Part shown: piece after piece, positions 27,520 through 35,884 of the stretch | How the letters are laid out: each line of letters begins with the position of its first letter | Numbering within the stretch: position 1 is the first letter of the stretch | Assembly: GCA_900551055.1 (NCBI GenBank) | Contig: URUK01000009.1 | Location: forward strand, 26,111 to 90,110 | Direction of reading: 5' to 3' | DNA from: an uncultured Prevotella sp. | GTDB lineage: Bacteria; Bacteroidota; Bacteroidia; Bacteroidales; Bacteroidaceae | DNA length: 64,000 nt | Notes under the pieces: model-generated | Told to the model about the DNA's origin: nothing | What the model saw: the letters and a program-made list of their open reading frames with translations, nothing else | Database searches by the model: none | Position numbers and translations under genes: made by a program

Positions 27520-27954
27520 ATGAAGAAAATGTTTGTTGCCTTGTGCATGGCAGGGGCGTTGGCCTGCCTGTCATCATGCAAGACGGCGCAAAGCGCGGCC
27601 TCAACACTCGAGGCTCTGGATGGAGAATGGAAAATAACAACAGTCGAGGGACAGGCCATTACGCCCAAACCCGGCGAAGCTGAAGCGTTCATCGGTTTCA
27701 ACGTCAAGGAGAAACGGGTGTACGGAAACTCGGGCTGCAACAGGCTTACAAGCGCACTGCAGGCCGACGCAAAGAAGGGGACATTCACGTTCGGAGCGGC
27801 TGCCAGCACACGGATGATGTGCCCCGACATGGACACCGAGCAAAAAGTGCTCACCGCAATGGGCAAGGTTACCGGATATGAAATAACCAAGGACGGCAAG
27901 CTCGTATTCAAAGCCGAAGACGGCAAGGCGGTCATGACGCTTGAAAAGAAGTGA
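27520..27954 (+). CDS. META-domain (HslJ-like) lipoprotein
   Basis: A 144-residue protein with a lipoprotein signal ending LSSC and one META domain: LDGEWKITTVEGQ, then the conserved YGNSGCNRLTS and STRMMCPDM blocks containing two cysteines that may pair. E. coli HslJ is a heat-shock outer-membrane protein linked to novobiocin tolerance; the role of the domain is otherwise unclear. It is monocistronic with its own promoter. Confidence 0.9.
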   Translation: MKKMFVALCMAGALACLSSCKTAQSAASTLEALDGEWKITTVEGQAITPKPGEAEAFIGFNVKEKRVYGNSGCNRLTSALQADAKKGTFTFGAAASTRMMCPDMDTEQKVLTAMGKVTGYEITKDGKLVFKAEDGKAVMTLEKK

Positions 27955-27984
27955 TTTAGTTTGTGACTAAAAGATGCCAAGGGG

Positions 27985-28076
27985 GCTAAAGAAGTTGAGG
28001 ACAAATGCTTTTTACGCAAAAACAAAGCCTGTGTCCCTAACTTCTTTAACTCCCTTAACTTTTTTAACTCCTTGAA
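27985..28076. repeat. Low-complexity inverted repeat, family B (gaagttaaag words), copy 1
   Basis: gctaaagaagttgaggacaaatgc at the left pairs loosely with gtgtccctaacttctttaac at the right, and further aactccc/aactttttt words follow. It lies just before the etfB promoter. The best copy is at 43856-44013. Confidence 0.65.
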
Positions 28077-28090
28077 AAACTTACTTTCCC

Positions 28091-28121
28091 TTTGCCAAAA
28101 AGTAAAAAAAGTGTATTTTTG
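28091..28121 (+). promoter_or_regulatory. Promoter of the etf/acyl-CoA dehydrogenase operon
   Basis: TTTG at 28091-28094 and TATTTTTG at 28114-28121, 19 bp apart, match the Bacteroidota -33/-7 consensus. The start codon of etfB follows about 33 bp later. Confidence 0.78.
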
Positions 28122-28154
28122 CAACCGAGAACTTTACATTATTAATATATTACT

Positions 28155-29024
28155 ATGAATCTTAAAATCATCGTACTTGCAAAACAAGTACCCGACACGA
28201 GGAATGTGGGAAAGGACGCCATGACCGCCGAAGGAACGGTCAACCGCGCCGCACTGCCCGCAATCTTCAACCCTGAAGACCTTAACGCGCTCGAACAGGC
28301 GCTGCGCCTGAAAGAACAAAACCCCGGCTCTACCGTCGGAATCCTTACCATGGGACCTCCCCGCGCGGCTGAAATCATCCGCCAGGGATTGTACCGCGGA
28401 GCCGACACGGGCTGGCTGCTGACCGACCGTCTGTTTGCCGGAGCCGACACGCTGGCTACGTCATACGCCCTCGCAACAGCCATAAAGCACATCGGCGGAG
28501 CCGACATCATCATCGGCGGACGCCAGGCTATCGACGGCGACACGGCACAGGTAGGCCCGCAGGTGGCACAGAAGCTCGGCCTGTCACAGGTTACTTACGC
28601 CGAGGAAATACTGAAATGCGAGGAAGGCAAGCTGACAATACGCCGCCACATCGACGGCGGAGTGGAGACCGTAGAGGCGCCCATGCCCATCGTTATCACC
28701 GTCAACGGCAGCGCGGCACCGTGCCGTCCGTGCAATGCCAAGCTCGTAATGAAATACAAATACGCAACCGTACCGCTTGAACGCACGCCCGAAACGCCGC
28801 ACGCAGAGCTGTACGAGACGCGCCCCTACTTGACACTCAACCAGTGGTCGGTAGCCGACATCGACGGCGACCAGCAGCAATGCGGACTGGCAGGCTCGCC
28901 CACCAAGGTGAAGACCGTCAAGAACATAGTGTTCCAAGCCAAAGAGAGTAAAACCCTTACAAGCAGCGACGCCGACATTGAAGGCATGATAAAGGAACTG
29001 CTGGAAGAAAAGATTATCGGATAA
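28155..29024 (+). CDS. etfB: Electron transfer flavoprotein, beta subunit
   Basis: A 289-residue EtfB/FixA protein beginning MNLKIIVLAKQVPDTRNVG, with VNRAALPAIFNPEDLNALEQAL and DIIIGGRQAIDGDTAQVGPQ, the AMP- and FAD-contact regions of the family. With EtfA it carries electrons from acyl-CoA dehydrogenases. The partner etfA is 480 bp downstream instead of adjacent, because an inverted-repeat-bounded S23 gene lies between them. Confidence 0.96.
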   Translation: MNLKIIVLAKQVPDTRNVGKDAMTAEGTVNRAALPAIFNPEDLNALEQALRLKEQNPGSTVGILTMGPPRAAEIIRQGLYRGADTGWLLTDRLFAGADTLATSYALATAIKHIGGADIIIGGRQAIDGDTAQVGPQVAQKLGLSQVTYAEEILKCEEGKLTIRRHIDGGVETVEAPMPIVITVNGSAAPCRPCNAKLVMKYKYATVPLERTPETPHAELYETRPYLTLNQWSVADIDGDQQQCGLAGSPTKVKTVKNIVFQAKESKTLTSSDADIEGMIKELLEEKIIG

Positions 29025-29029
29025 AAATG

Positions 29030-29492
29030 AAGTAGTAAGGAATAAAGGAGGTAAAGGAGTAAGTAGATATGACGCAAAATTTCAAGGAAGTTTTTGCTTG
29101 GCAGAAGGCGCATGAGTTTGTCGTCATGGTATATGAAACGACAAAACAATACCCGTCATTTGAACGTTTCGGGCTTTGTTCGCAATTCCAACGTGCGGCA
29201 GTCTCAATTCCAGCCAACATAGCAGAAGGCTATAGGCGCGACGGGATGAACGACAAGCTACGCTTCTTGAACATCGCACAGGGCAGCCTTGAAGAATGCA
29301 GATACTACATTTTACTGTCAAAAGACCTACAATACATAAGTATTGAAACATACGACAGCATGAATTCTGCGATTGAAGAAACAAGCCGCCTCCTCAATGC
29401 GTATTACAAAGGTATCAAAAACAGAAACATCTTATAAGATTACCGACAAGACATACCTACTTACTACTTTACTCCTTACTCCTTCACTCCTA
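29030..29492. mobile_element. IVS-like element: S23 gene bounded by inverted repeats, between etfB and etfA
   Basis: The imperfect arms 29030-29067 (agtaaggaataaaggagg...aagtag) and 29455-29492 (its complement) enclose the S23/IVP gene. The layout matches the intervening sequences found in 23S rRNA genes of Leptospira and Coxiella, which are stem-loops that may encode this same protein family, but here it sits in a protein-coding operon. Movement is inferred from the interruption of etfBA; I could not identify a target-site duplication. Confidence 0.6.
29069..29437 (+). CDS. S23/IVP four-helix-bundle protein
   Basis: A 122-residue protein with the family's hallmarks: AWQKAHEFVVMVYE at the start, then RFGLCSQFQRAAVSIPANIAEGYRR and the helix LRFLNIAQGSLEECRYYILLSKDL. 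The family is encoded in 23S rRNA intervening sequences and is structurally related to the Avd accessory protein of diversity-generating retroelements, a pentameric nucleic-acid binder. Its own role is unknown. The start codon follows the left inverted-repeat arm at once, and translation in the etf transcript is likely. Confidence 0.92.
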   Translation: MTQNFKEVFAWQKAHEFVVMVYETTKQYPSFERFGLCSQFQRAAVSIPANIAEGYRRDGMNDKLRFLNIAQGSLEECRYYILLSKDLQYISIETYDSMNSAIEETSRLLNAYYKGIKNRNIL

Positions 29493-29504
29493 AAAAATAG
29501 AACA

Positions 29505-30527
29505 ATGAATAACGTTTTTGTTTACTGCGAGATAGAAGGCACTACCGTGGCCGAAGTGTCTCAAGAACTGCTCACCAAGGGCCGCAAGCTCGCCAACCAG
29601 CTTGGCGTAGAGCTGCACGCCGTGGTTGCCGGCACCGGCATCAAGGGCGAAGTGGAAAGCCAGATACTGCCTTACGGCGTTGACAAGCTGTTCGTTTTCG
29701 ACGCCGAAGGACTGTTCCCGTACACGTCTGCACCCCATACGTCAATCCTGGTAAACCTCTTCAAGGAGGAAAAGCCGCAGATTTGCCTCATGGGTGCTAC
29801 CGTAATAGGCCGCGACTTAGGGCCTCGCGTGTCGTCGTCGCTCACCAGCGGACTTACCGCCGACTGCACGCAACTTGAAATCGGAGACTATGACGACAAG
29901 AAATCGGGCACACATTACGACAACCTTCTTTACCAGATACGTCCCGCTTTCGGCGGAAACATCGTGGCGACCATTGTCAACCCCGACCACAGGCCGCAGA
30001 TGGCGACTGTCCGCAGCGGCGTGATGCAGAAGGCGTTGTATGACGGCGAGGCGAAGAACGAAGTTGTTTACCCCGACGCAAGCAAATACACTGACCCGGC
30101 AGACTTCATCGTCAAGGTTATCGACCGTCACGTGGAGGCAGCCAAGCACAACCTCAAGGGCGCGCCGATTGTCGTAGCCGGAGGTTACGGCGTAGGCAGC
30201 AAAGAGGGCTTTGACCAGCTCTTCCAGCTTGCGAAAGAGCTGCACGGAGAGGTCGGTGCGAGCCGTGCTGCAGTGGATGCAGGCTTCGTTGACCACGACA
30301 GGCAAATCGGACAGACCGGCGTAACGGTGCATCCGAAGGTGTATATCGCCTGCGGTATCTCCGGACAGATACAGCACATAGCCGGCATGCAGGACTCGGG
30401 CATCATCATTTCAATCAACAGCGACCCCGACGCTCCTATCAACCAGATAGCCGACTATGTGATTGTAGGCACGGTGGAGGACGTCGTTCCGAAACTCATC
30501 AAGTATTACAAGCAGAACAGTAAATAA
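29505..30527 (+). CDS. etfA: Electron transfer flavoprotein, alpha subunit
   Basis: The start is the ATG at 29505 (MNNVFVYCEIEGTTVAEVSQ). The frame is open 44 codons further up through the S23 gene and repeat, but that part is not etfA. The 340-residue protein has the N-terminal Rossmann-like domain and the C-terminal FAD domain with VAGGYGVGSKEGF, GASRAAVDAGFVDHDRQIGQTG and SGQIQHIAGMQDS...INSDPDAPI, all diagnostic. It pairs with EtfB and feeds or drains the acyl-CoA dehydrogenase encoded next. Confidence 0.96.
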   Translation: MNNVFVYCEIEGTTVAEVSQELLTKGRKLANQLGVELHAVVAGTGIKGEVESQILPYGVDKLFVFDAEGLFPYTSAPHTSILVNLFKEEKPQICLMGATVIGRDLGPRVSSSLTSGLTADCTQLEIGDYDDKKSGTHYDNLLYQIRPAFGGNIVATIVNPDHRPQMATVRSGVMQKALYDGEAKNEVVYPDASKYTDPADFIVKVIDRHVEAAKHNLKGAPIVVAGGYGVGSKEGFDQLFQLAKELHGEVGASRAAVDAGFVDHDRQIGQTGVTVHPKVYIACGISGQIQHIAGMQDSGIIISINSDPDAPINQIADYVIVGTVEDVVPKLIKYYKQNSK

Positions 30528-30539
30528 CAGTTTAACTAA

Positions 30540-30700
30540 GGAGTTGTGAAAAAGTAAAAGGGTGAAAAAGTAAAAAGGTAAAAGTTTTAATAAGCTTTCC
30601 TAACGTTGTTTACTACCATAGGGAAAAGCTAATGGCTTTAACTTCTCAGCGAGTGAAGCGAGCGATAACTCCTTTAACTTCCATAACTTCTTCAAAATAA
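30540..30700. repeat. Mixed low-complexity element: family D words then family B words
   Basis: gtgaaaaagtaaaaaggtaaaag words (about 30545-30590) are followed by taacttctcagcgagtgaagcgagcgataactcctttaac-type words (30638-30695). The two halves belong to different families and do not pair well. It lies in the 180-bp gap between etfA and the dehydrogenase gene. Confidence 0.65.
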
Positions 30701-30706
30701 AAAACA

Positions 30707-32416
30707 ATGGCAAACTATTATACAGACCATCCCGAGTTTGAGTTCCACCTCAACCATCCTTTAATGAAACGGATTGTCGAGCTGAAGGAACGCAATTTCG
30801 CCGACAAGGACGAATACGCAGACGCGCCCGTCGACTATGAGGACGCCATAGAGAACTATAAGAGAGTGCTGGAAATAACCGGCGACATCGCCGCAAACAT
30901 CCTCGAACCGAACAGCGAGGAAGTGGACACCGAAGGACCGCACCTCGTTGACGGCCGCATGCACTACGCATCGAAGACCTACGAGAACCTTGACGCAACG
31001 CGCAAGGCCGGCCTTTGGGGACTGTCGATGCCGCGCCGCTATGGCGGTCTTAACATGCCGGTAACTCCTTATTCAATGGCTTCGGAGATTGTAGCGGCAG
31101 CCGACGCGGGATTCCAGAACATCTGGAGTTTGCAGGACTGCATCGAGACACTCTACGAGTTCGGCAACGAAGAGCAGAGACAGAAGTACATTCCACGCGT
31201 TTGCGCCGGAGAGACCATGAGTATGGACCTGACCGAGCCTGACGCAGGTTCCGACTTACAGCGCGTTATGCTCAAAGCTACGTACAGCGAGGAGCAGGGC
31301 TGCTGGCTGCTCAACGGCGTAAAGCGTTTCATTACGAACGGAGATTCGGACATCCACCTCGTCCTCGCACGCAGCGAAGCCGGCACACACGACGGCCGCG
31401 GACTGTCAATGTTCATCTATGACAAGAGGAACGGCGGCGTGACAGTTCGCCACATAGAGAACAAGTTGGGCATTCACGGCTCTCCCACGTGCGAACTTGT
31501 GTTCAAAAACGCGAAGGCCGAACTTTGCGGAAGCACCCGTATGGGCCTCATCAAGTACGTGATGGCGCTGATGAACGGCGCTCGTCTGGGCATCGCCGCA
31601 CAGAGCGTGGGCGTAAGCCAGGAGGCTTACAACGAGGCGCTGGCATACGCCAAGGAGCGCAAACAGTTCGACAAGGCCATCATCAACTTCCCCGCTGTCT
31701 ACGACATGCTGGCACGCATGAAGGCGAAACTTGACGCAGGGCGCAGCATCCTGTACATGACAGCACGCTACGTCGACATATACAAGGCCCTCGAAGACAT
31801 CTCGCGCGAGCGCAAACTCACGCCCGAAGAGCGTCAGGAGCTGAAGAAATACACCAAGCTGGCCGACGCCTTCACGCCCGTTGCGAAGGGAATGAACTCC
31901 GAATACGTCAACCAGAACGCTTACGACGCAATCCAAATACACGGCGGTTCGGGCTTCATCATGGAGTACAAGAGCCAGCGTCTGTACCGCGACGCGCGCA
32001 TCTTCTCAATCTACGAGGGAACAACGCAGCTGCAGGTTGTGGCCGCAATACGTTACATCACCAACGGAACATACCTCGGCATAATAAAGGAAATGCTTGA
32101 GAACGAGGTTGCCGAGGAGCTGAAGCCGCTGCAGGAGCGCGTCAGGAAGATGACGGAGCTGTACGAGCAGGCCGTAAACTACGCCAAGGAACTGGGCAAC
32201 CAGGAGGCTCACGACTTCCTCGCACGCCGCCTGTACGACATGACCGGCGACATCCTTATGTCGCTGCTCATCCTCGACGACGCCACCCGTGCGCCCCATC
32301 TCTTCACCAAGAGTGCAAACGTGTACGTGCGCATGGCCGAAGAGGAGGTTGTCGGACATTATTCGTATGTCAAGAACTTCATTAGCGAAGACCTTGTAAA
32401 CTTCCGCGCGGAGTAA
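30707..32416 (+). CDS. Acyl-CoA dehydrogenase family protein
   Basis: A 569-residue protein, longer than the usual 380-400, with an N-terminal extension and a C-terminal helical extension (after about residue 445). The core has MSMDLTEPDAGSDLQ, RFITNGDSD and IQIHGGSGFIMEYKSQRLYRDARIFSIYEGTTQLQ. This long type occurs in Bacteroidetes beside etfBA. It oxidises an acyl-CoA, or reduces an enoyl-CoA, using Etf as electron partner. The substrate is not defined. Confidence 0.94.
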   Translation: MANYYTDHPEFEFHLNHPLMKRIVELKERNFADKDEYADAPVDYEDAIENYKRVLEITGDIAANILEPNSEEVDTEGPHLVDGRMHYASKTYENLDATRKAGLWGLSMPRRYGGLNMPVTPYSMASEIVAAADAGFQNIWSLQDCIETLYEFGNEEQRQKYIPRVCAGETMSMDLTEPDAGSDLQRVMLKATYSEEQGCWLLNGVKRFITNGDSDIHLVLARSEAGTHDGRGLSMFIYDKRNGGVTVRHIENKLGIHGSPTCELVFKNAKAELCGSTRMGLIKYVMALMNGARLGIAAQSVGVSQEAYNEALAYAKERKQFDKAIINFPAVYDMLARMKAKLDAGRSILYMTARYVDIYKALEDISRERKLTPEERQELKKYTKLADAFTPVAKGMNSEYVNQNAYDAIQIHGGSGFIMEYKSQRLYRDARIFSIYEGTTQLQVVAAIRYITNGTYLGIIKEMLENEVAEELKPLQERVRKMTELYEQAVNYAKELGNQEAHDFLARRLYDMTGDILMSLLILDDATRAPHLFTKSANVYVRMAEEEVVGHYSYVKNFISEDLVNFRAE

Positions 32417-32429
32417 GCAAAAGGCAAAG

Positions 32430-32523
32430 AAGCAAAAGGGTAAAAAGGTAAAAAAGCATGACCTGGCACAACCGCAAAAGTTGCCAATGTCTGTCGCTTT
32501 TTTACCTTTTTACCCTTTTGCTT
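32430..32523. repeat. Low-complexity inverted repeat, family D (ggtaaaaaagcaaaag words)
   Basis: Arms 32430-32457 and 32496-32523 are a perfect 28-bp inverted repeat built of aagcaaaagggtaaaaagg words. Related words continue outside both arms (about 32415-32578). It lies between the convergent dehydrogenase and PBP4 genes and probably ends both transcripts. Family D words without pairing recur at 33884-33960 and 51716-51762. Confidence 0.92.
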
Positions 32524-32581
32524 TTTTACTCTTAATCTTTATTTTTATCCTTTTACTTTTCTACCTTTTTACCTTTAACAA

Positions 32582-33880
32582 CTACGGACGGCACAAAGCC
32601 TCACACACTTTGTCCTGAAAGCCGCGGCCAATGGCCGCGCGGCGTATGCCCATGTTGATTATCGAGAAGCAGAGGGTGTGGCCGTTGGCCGCCGTGCAGT
32701 AACCGGCCAGGGCGCTTACACCGGTCACGGTGCCCGTCTTGGCATGTACATTACCGTGCGCGTGACCGCGGCGCATGCGCCGGTCGAGCGTCCCGTCCAT
32801 CCCGGCAATGGGCATCGAGGCGTACAAGGGAACGTAGATGGAGTCGCGGCTGTAGGCATGACGCAGGAAAGCCACTTCAAGTTCAGGCGACACATAGTTG
32901 TAAAGCGACAGTCCGCTGCCGTCGGCTATGTAGTATCTTGACGGCTCGAAGCCGAGGCGTTCAACCAGTTTGTTCACCTCGCGGCGGCCCTGCTTGGCCG
33001 TGACATGCACCCTGCCGCTTGCCGATGAGGCAAGAAGGTAGAACAAAGACTCCGAATACAGGTTGTCGCTTTCCTTCATCATACGCGGCAAGATGTCGCT
33101 TACACGGTGCGCGACGCTGCACAGCATGCGCGCGCCTTGCGGCACACGGGCCTCCTTGACCTCGCCTTCCCACACCAAGCCGGCACCGCGCAGACGCGCG
33201 GCGAACTTCTCCATAAACTCGTCTTTGCCAGAAAGCAGCAGCGGCGTGAGCACCGGATTGTCGTCGTCCCAGCACCATCCCTCACCCAGCCGGTCGGCAT
33301 CCTTTATCGAAAGGTCGGCATACAGATGGCCGCGCAGTGTGTCCGCACCGAGCGCAAGCACGCTGTCAACAAACTCGTCGAGGTCTGACAAGTTGAAAAC
33401 CGGGTCGAAACCGCCGCGGCAGTACAGGTCGCCGCAGAGCACATTGCCATCCACCTCGCCGTCAACATACAGCCGAGTGTTATAGCGGTAGTCGCTGCCG
33501 AGGCGGTCGAGCGCAGCCACGGCCACCATCATTTTCAGCGAACTGGCCGGACGCATCAGCTGTTTCTCGTTGTATTTATATATTACCGAATCAGCCGTAA
33601 GGTCGTAAACCATCAGCCCCACGGTAGAAGTCTCGAACATATCGGCCTGCAACAGCACGTCAAGCCGCGACTGCACGTTGAGCGGCCACAGTCCCTCGTC
33701 TTCATATCCAACCGTGTCTGCCGCGACAGTGTCCGCGCTTACGGTGTCAGCCTTAGCCACAACGCCGGTGCGGAATGCCGTCCACTGCCCTGCAGCAGCA
33801 TACAAGCAGGGAACTGACAACAACAAAACGGTTGCCCATACAGCGGCAACCTTACGTATATTCAGAATGCTTTTAGCCAT
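32582..33880 (-). CDS. dacB: D-alanyl-D-alanine carboxypeptidase/endopeptidase, PBP4 (S13)
   Basis: From the ATG at 33880 (a GTG three codons up is the alternative) the protein has 432 residues with an N-terminal signal helix. The three active-site motifs are present: SSLK in MRPASSLKMMVA, SDN in MKESDNLYSE, and KTG in HAKTGTVTG. S13 enzymes trim or open peptidoglycan cross-links in the periplasm. The gene upstream on the same strand is a PH-like membrane protein, separated by family D words. Confidence 0.94.
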   Translation of the reverse strand: MAKSILNIRKVAAVWATVLLLSVPCLYAAAGQWTAFRTGVVAKADTVSADTVAADTVGYEDEGLWPLNVQSRLDVLLQADMFETSTVGLMVYDLTADSVIYKYNEKQLMRPASSLKMMVAVAALDRLGSDYRYNTRLYVDGEVDGNVLCGDLYCRGGFDPVFNLSDLDEFVDSVLALGADTLRGHLYADLSIKDADRLGEGWCWDDDNPVLTPLLLSGKDEFMEKFAARLRGAGLVWEGEVKEARVPQGARMLCSVAHRVSDILPRMMKESDNLYSESLFYLLASSASGRVHVTAKQGRREVNKLVERLGFEPSRYYIADGSGLSLYNYVSPELEVAFLRHAYSRDSIYVPLYASMPIAGMDGTLDRRMRRGHAHGNVHAKTGTVTGVSALAGYCTAANGHTLCFSIINMGIRRAAIGRGFQDKVCEALCRP

Positions 33881-33953
33881 TTTCTTCACCTTTTCGCTCT
33901 TTCACTTTTTCACCTTCCGGCCTTCGGTTTTACCTTCTTACCTTTTTACTTTT

Positions 33954-34361
33954 TTACCTTTCCCACTCCTTTTGCCTGCGGCTTATCTCTCCGATAAACG
34001 CCTCCTCGTTGACAGGTTGCAGCGAAACGGTATGCCCTGCGCCATAAGTCAGCAGCACATACCTGACCCCGAGCACCCCGGCACGCATCCTTTCGGCCTT
34101 CACTATATCGCTTACCTTTATATATATAGGCCGCGAGAAGCGTCCCCGACTGACAACAAGCCGTCCGTCGGCAGTGAACGTATAGGCCGTGTGCAGCACC
34201 TTCTCAACCATCATCACCACGGCAACCATTAGCACCAAGCCCACCACTGCGTTGGCAGCCGACCTATGCCAAAACACGCACAACGCTGCAACGCCCACCG
34301 CAACGATGGCCGCATAATTGAGGAAAGACGCACGGTAATGGAAAGTACGGTCAGAAATCAT
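33954..34361 (-). CDS. Small PH-domain-like (bPH2-type) membrane protein
   Basis: From the ATG at 34361 (MISDRTFHYRASF) the protein has about 135 residues: two hydrophobic helices (about 15-52), then a beta-rich domain TADGRLVVSRGRFSRPIYIKVSDIVKAERM ... LTYGAGHTVSLQPVN, like bacterial PH domains. The frame is open 53 codons further up, but a -7 box at 34368-34375 lies inside that part. The start then falls about 7 nt after the box, so the mRNA may be leaderless. Function is unknown. Confidence 0.72.
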   Translation of the reverse strand: MISDRTFHYRASFLNYAAIVAVGVAALCVFWHRSAANAVVGLVLMVAVVMMVEKVLHTAYTFTADGRLVVSRGRFSRPIYIKVSDIVKAERMRAGVLGVRYVLLTYGAGHTVSLQPVNEEAFIGEISRRQKEWER

Positions 34362-34367
34362 CACGTG

Positions 34368-34375
34368 CAAAGATA
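34368..34375 (-). promoter_or_regulatory. -7 box of the PH-like gene
   Basis: TATCTTTG on the minus strand, 7 nt before the start codon. The surrounding 20 bp (aaagatagtgaaaggtgagc) recur with one change at about 34457-34476, where a second TATCTTTG (34456-34463) also reads leftward. Confidence 0.6.
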
Positions 34376-34607
34376 GTGAAAGGTGAGCGCAAAGACAAAT
34401 GAAAAACGAAGTTTTTTTGTTTGTCTCTGCCGAACCGCATCCTATCTTCGTAAAACAAAGATAATGAAAGGTGAGCAAATTGCGAAATAAAAGGGAGTGA
34501 AAAGTGATTAACGAAGCCAAAGGCTATCGCTTGCCACGTGTCGCCAGCAAGAGAACAATAAACAAAGCGTATGATATTGCGAACATCACAAACTCCACAG
34601 TGCGTAC

Positions 34608-34688
34608 TCAGCCGTTTGCAAAAAGGCAGACTTCAGCCACAAACAGGATGCTGTAAAGCAAGAATAATACAAGTCGTAGTTTCTTCAT
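34608..34688 (-). CDS. Putative 26-residue hydrophobic peptide
   Basis: ATG at 34688, stop TGA at 34608-34610. The peptide starts MKKLRLVLFLLYS and ends LFANG, with positive residues then one hydrophobic segment, the profile of a small membrane peptide. A TATCTTTG box lies 20 bp upstream. Translation is not proven and the length is short enough for chance, but the start, charge pattern and promoter agree. Confidence 0.4.
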   Translation of the reverse strand: MKKLRLVLFLLYSILFVAEVCLFANG

Positions 34689-34708
34689 TACCAATCATCT
34701 ACTTCTCA

Positions 34709-34716
34709 CAAAGATA
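34709..34716 (-). promoter_or_regulatory. -7 box upstream of the 26-residue ORF
   Basis: TATCTTTG on the minus strand, in the context acaaagataatgaaa that also occurs at the two promoter copies near 34370 and 34460. Confidence 0.5.
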
Positions 34717-34883
34717 ATGAAAAAACTCCATACAAAGTAAAGAAAAACATTAAAATACAGAACATTACAATAGAAAATGAGTAGCTTTACACGCAGATTG
34801 ATGCAATTAATGTACGAAAATCCGCATCAAGCAAGCGCATACCGCAATAAGGAGAACCGTTAAATAAAACTCAATTTATAAAC

Positions 34884-35639
34884 ATGGACACACAAAGTAT
34901 TATCAGCTTGGTCAAAGAGACGCAAGGAATAATCAAGAATAGGGAGATGGCGGCCCGTGTAAAAGAAAAAGGAATTGCCGATTACGTTACGCAAGTTGAC
35001 ATCGCAGTGCAGGACTTCCTGAAGACGGCTCTACATGAGCTTGAGCCTGACATACAGTTTCTCGGAGAGGAAACGGGGTTGCAACGGATGAACGCCGACA
35101 GCTACTGGATACTCGACCCGGTTGACGGCACCACCAACCTTATGCACGACTATCAGCACAGCGTGGTCTCACTGGCTCTTTGCCGCAATAAAGAGATTGT
35201 CTGGGGAGTTGTCTACGACCCGTTCCATGACGAACTTTTTTCCGCCGCCAAGGGTGAAGGCAGCTTCCTGAACGGCAGCCCCATACACGTATCATCCGCC
35301 CAAAAACTATCTGAAACAATAATAGGCATCGGAACGGCGAAAAGAGAACTTGCCAAAGAAAACTTTTCCAGGTTTCTCAAAGTCTATGAAAATTCACAGG
35401 ACATCCGAAGACTCGGCTCCGCCGCTTTGGAACTGGCATACACCGCCTGCGGCCGGCAGGGAGGATATTTCGAGGCTTATCTAAACCCGTGGGACTACGC
35501 GGCAGGGATGCTTTTAGTGCAAGAAGCCGGAGGCAAAGTGTCCGACTGGAACGGCAAAGAGCTTGACCCGGCTCAAGGAAGCCATGTAGTCGGAACTAAC
35601 GGCAACGTCCATGAAGAATTACTAAGACTGCTGTTGTGA
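34884..35639 (+). CDS. Inositol-monophosphatase-family phosphatase
   Basis: A 251-residue protein with the metal-binding motifs of the IMPase superfamily: FLGEET near residue 53, YWILDPVDGTTNLMHDY near 75 and WDYAAGMLLVQEAGG near 203. The family covers inositol monophosphatase, 3'-phosphoadenosine 5'-phosphatase (CysQ) and fructose-bisphosphatase. The GTTN variant and length fit an inositol-phosphatase or SuhB-like enzyme, but substrate cannot be fixed. It stands alone, followed by a 700-bp repeat region. Confidence 0.9.
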   Translation: MDTQSIISLVKETQGIIKNREMAARVKEKGIADYVTQVDIAVQDFLKTALHELEPDIQFLGEETGLQRMNADSYWILDPVDGTTNLMHDYQHSVVSLALCRNKEIVWGVVYDPFHDELFSAAKGEGSFLNGSPIHVSSAQKLSETIIGIGTAKRELAKENFSRFLKVYENSQDIRRLGSAALELAYTACGRQGGYFEAYLNPWDYAAGMLLVQEAGGKVSDWNGKELDPAQGSHVVGTNGNVHEELLRLLL

Positions 35640-35730
35640 GCAATCTGTATTCAACATTGACGCTGAATTGCAATCAGCACCAATGTTAAAGGCTTCCGCC
35701 GAGAACCTCACTTTTACCCCAACAAATGCA

Positions 35731-35774
35731 GGTAATCAAACTCCCTCCCTTAGGGAGGGCTGGTGTGGGTATCG
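35731..35774. repeat. REP-like element, family J, copy 2
   Basis: ggtaatcaaactccctccc then ttagggagggctggtgtgggt, the same hairpin and tail as copy 1. It begins a J-L-K composite that runs to 36010. Confidence 0.85.
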
Positions 35775-35780
35775 CTTTAG

Positions 35781-35884
35781 ATTGAGAACGGAGAATTGAA
35801 AATGGATAATTATGATTACCCTCAAGTCTGCCTGCCAACAAGGCAAATCATAATTGTCAATTGCCAATTATCAATTCTCAATTT
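35781..35884. repeat. Inverted repeat, family L, copy 2
   Basis: ttgagaacggagaattg ... aattatgatta at the left and aatcataattgtcaattg ... tctcaattt at the right, closely matching copy 1 at 22186-22287 in arms and in the gcctgcc.gcaaggcaaatc loop region. Confidence 0.8.

Noticed and set aside
29069..29437. Avd protein of a diversity-generating retroelement
   Set aside because: Same fold family, but there is no reverse transcriptase, template repeat or variable repeat nearby.
29373..29504. N-terminal extension of etfA
   Set aside because: It runs through the S23 gene end and the inverted repeat; EtfA proteins begin at the MNNVFVYCE segment.
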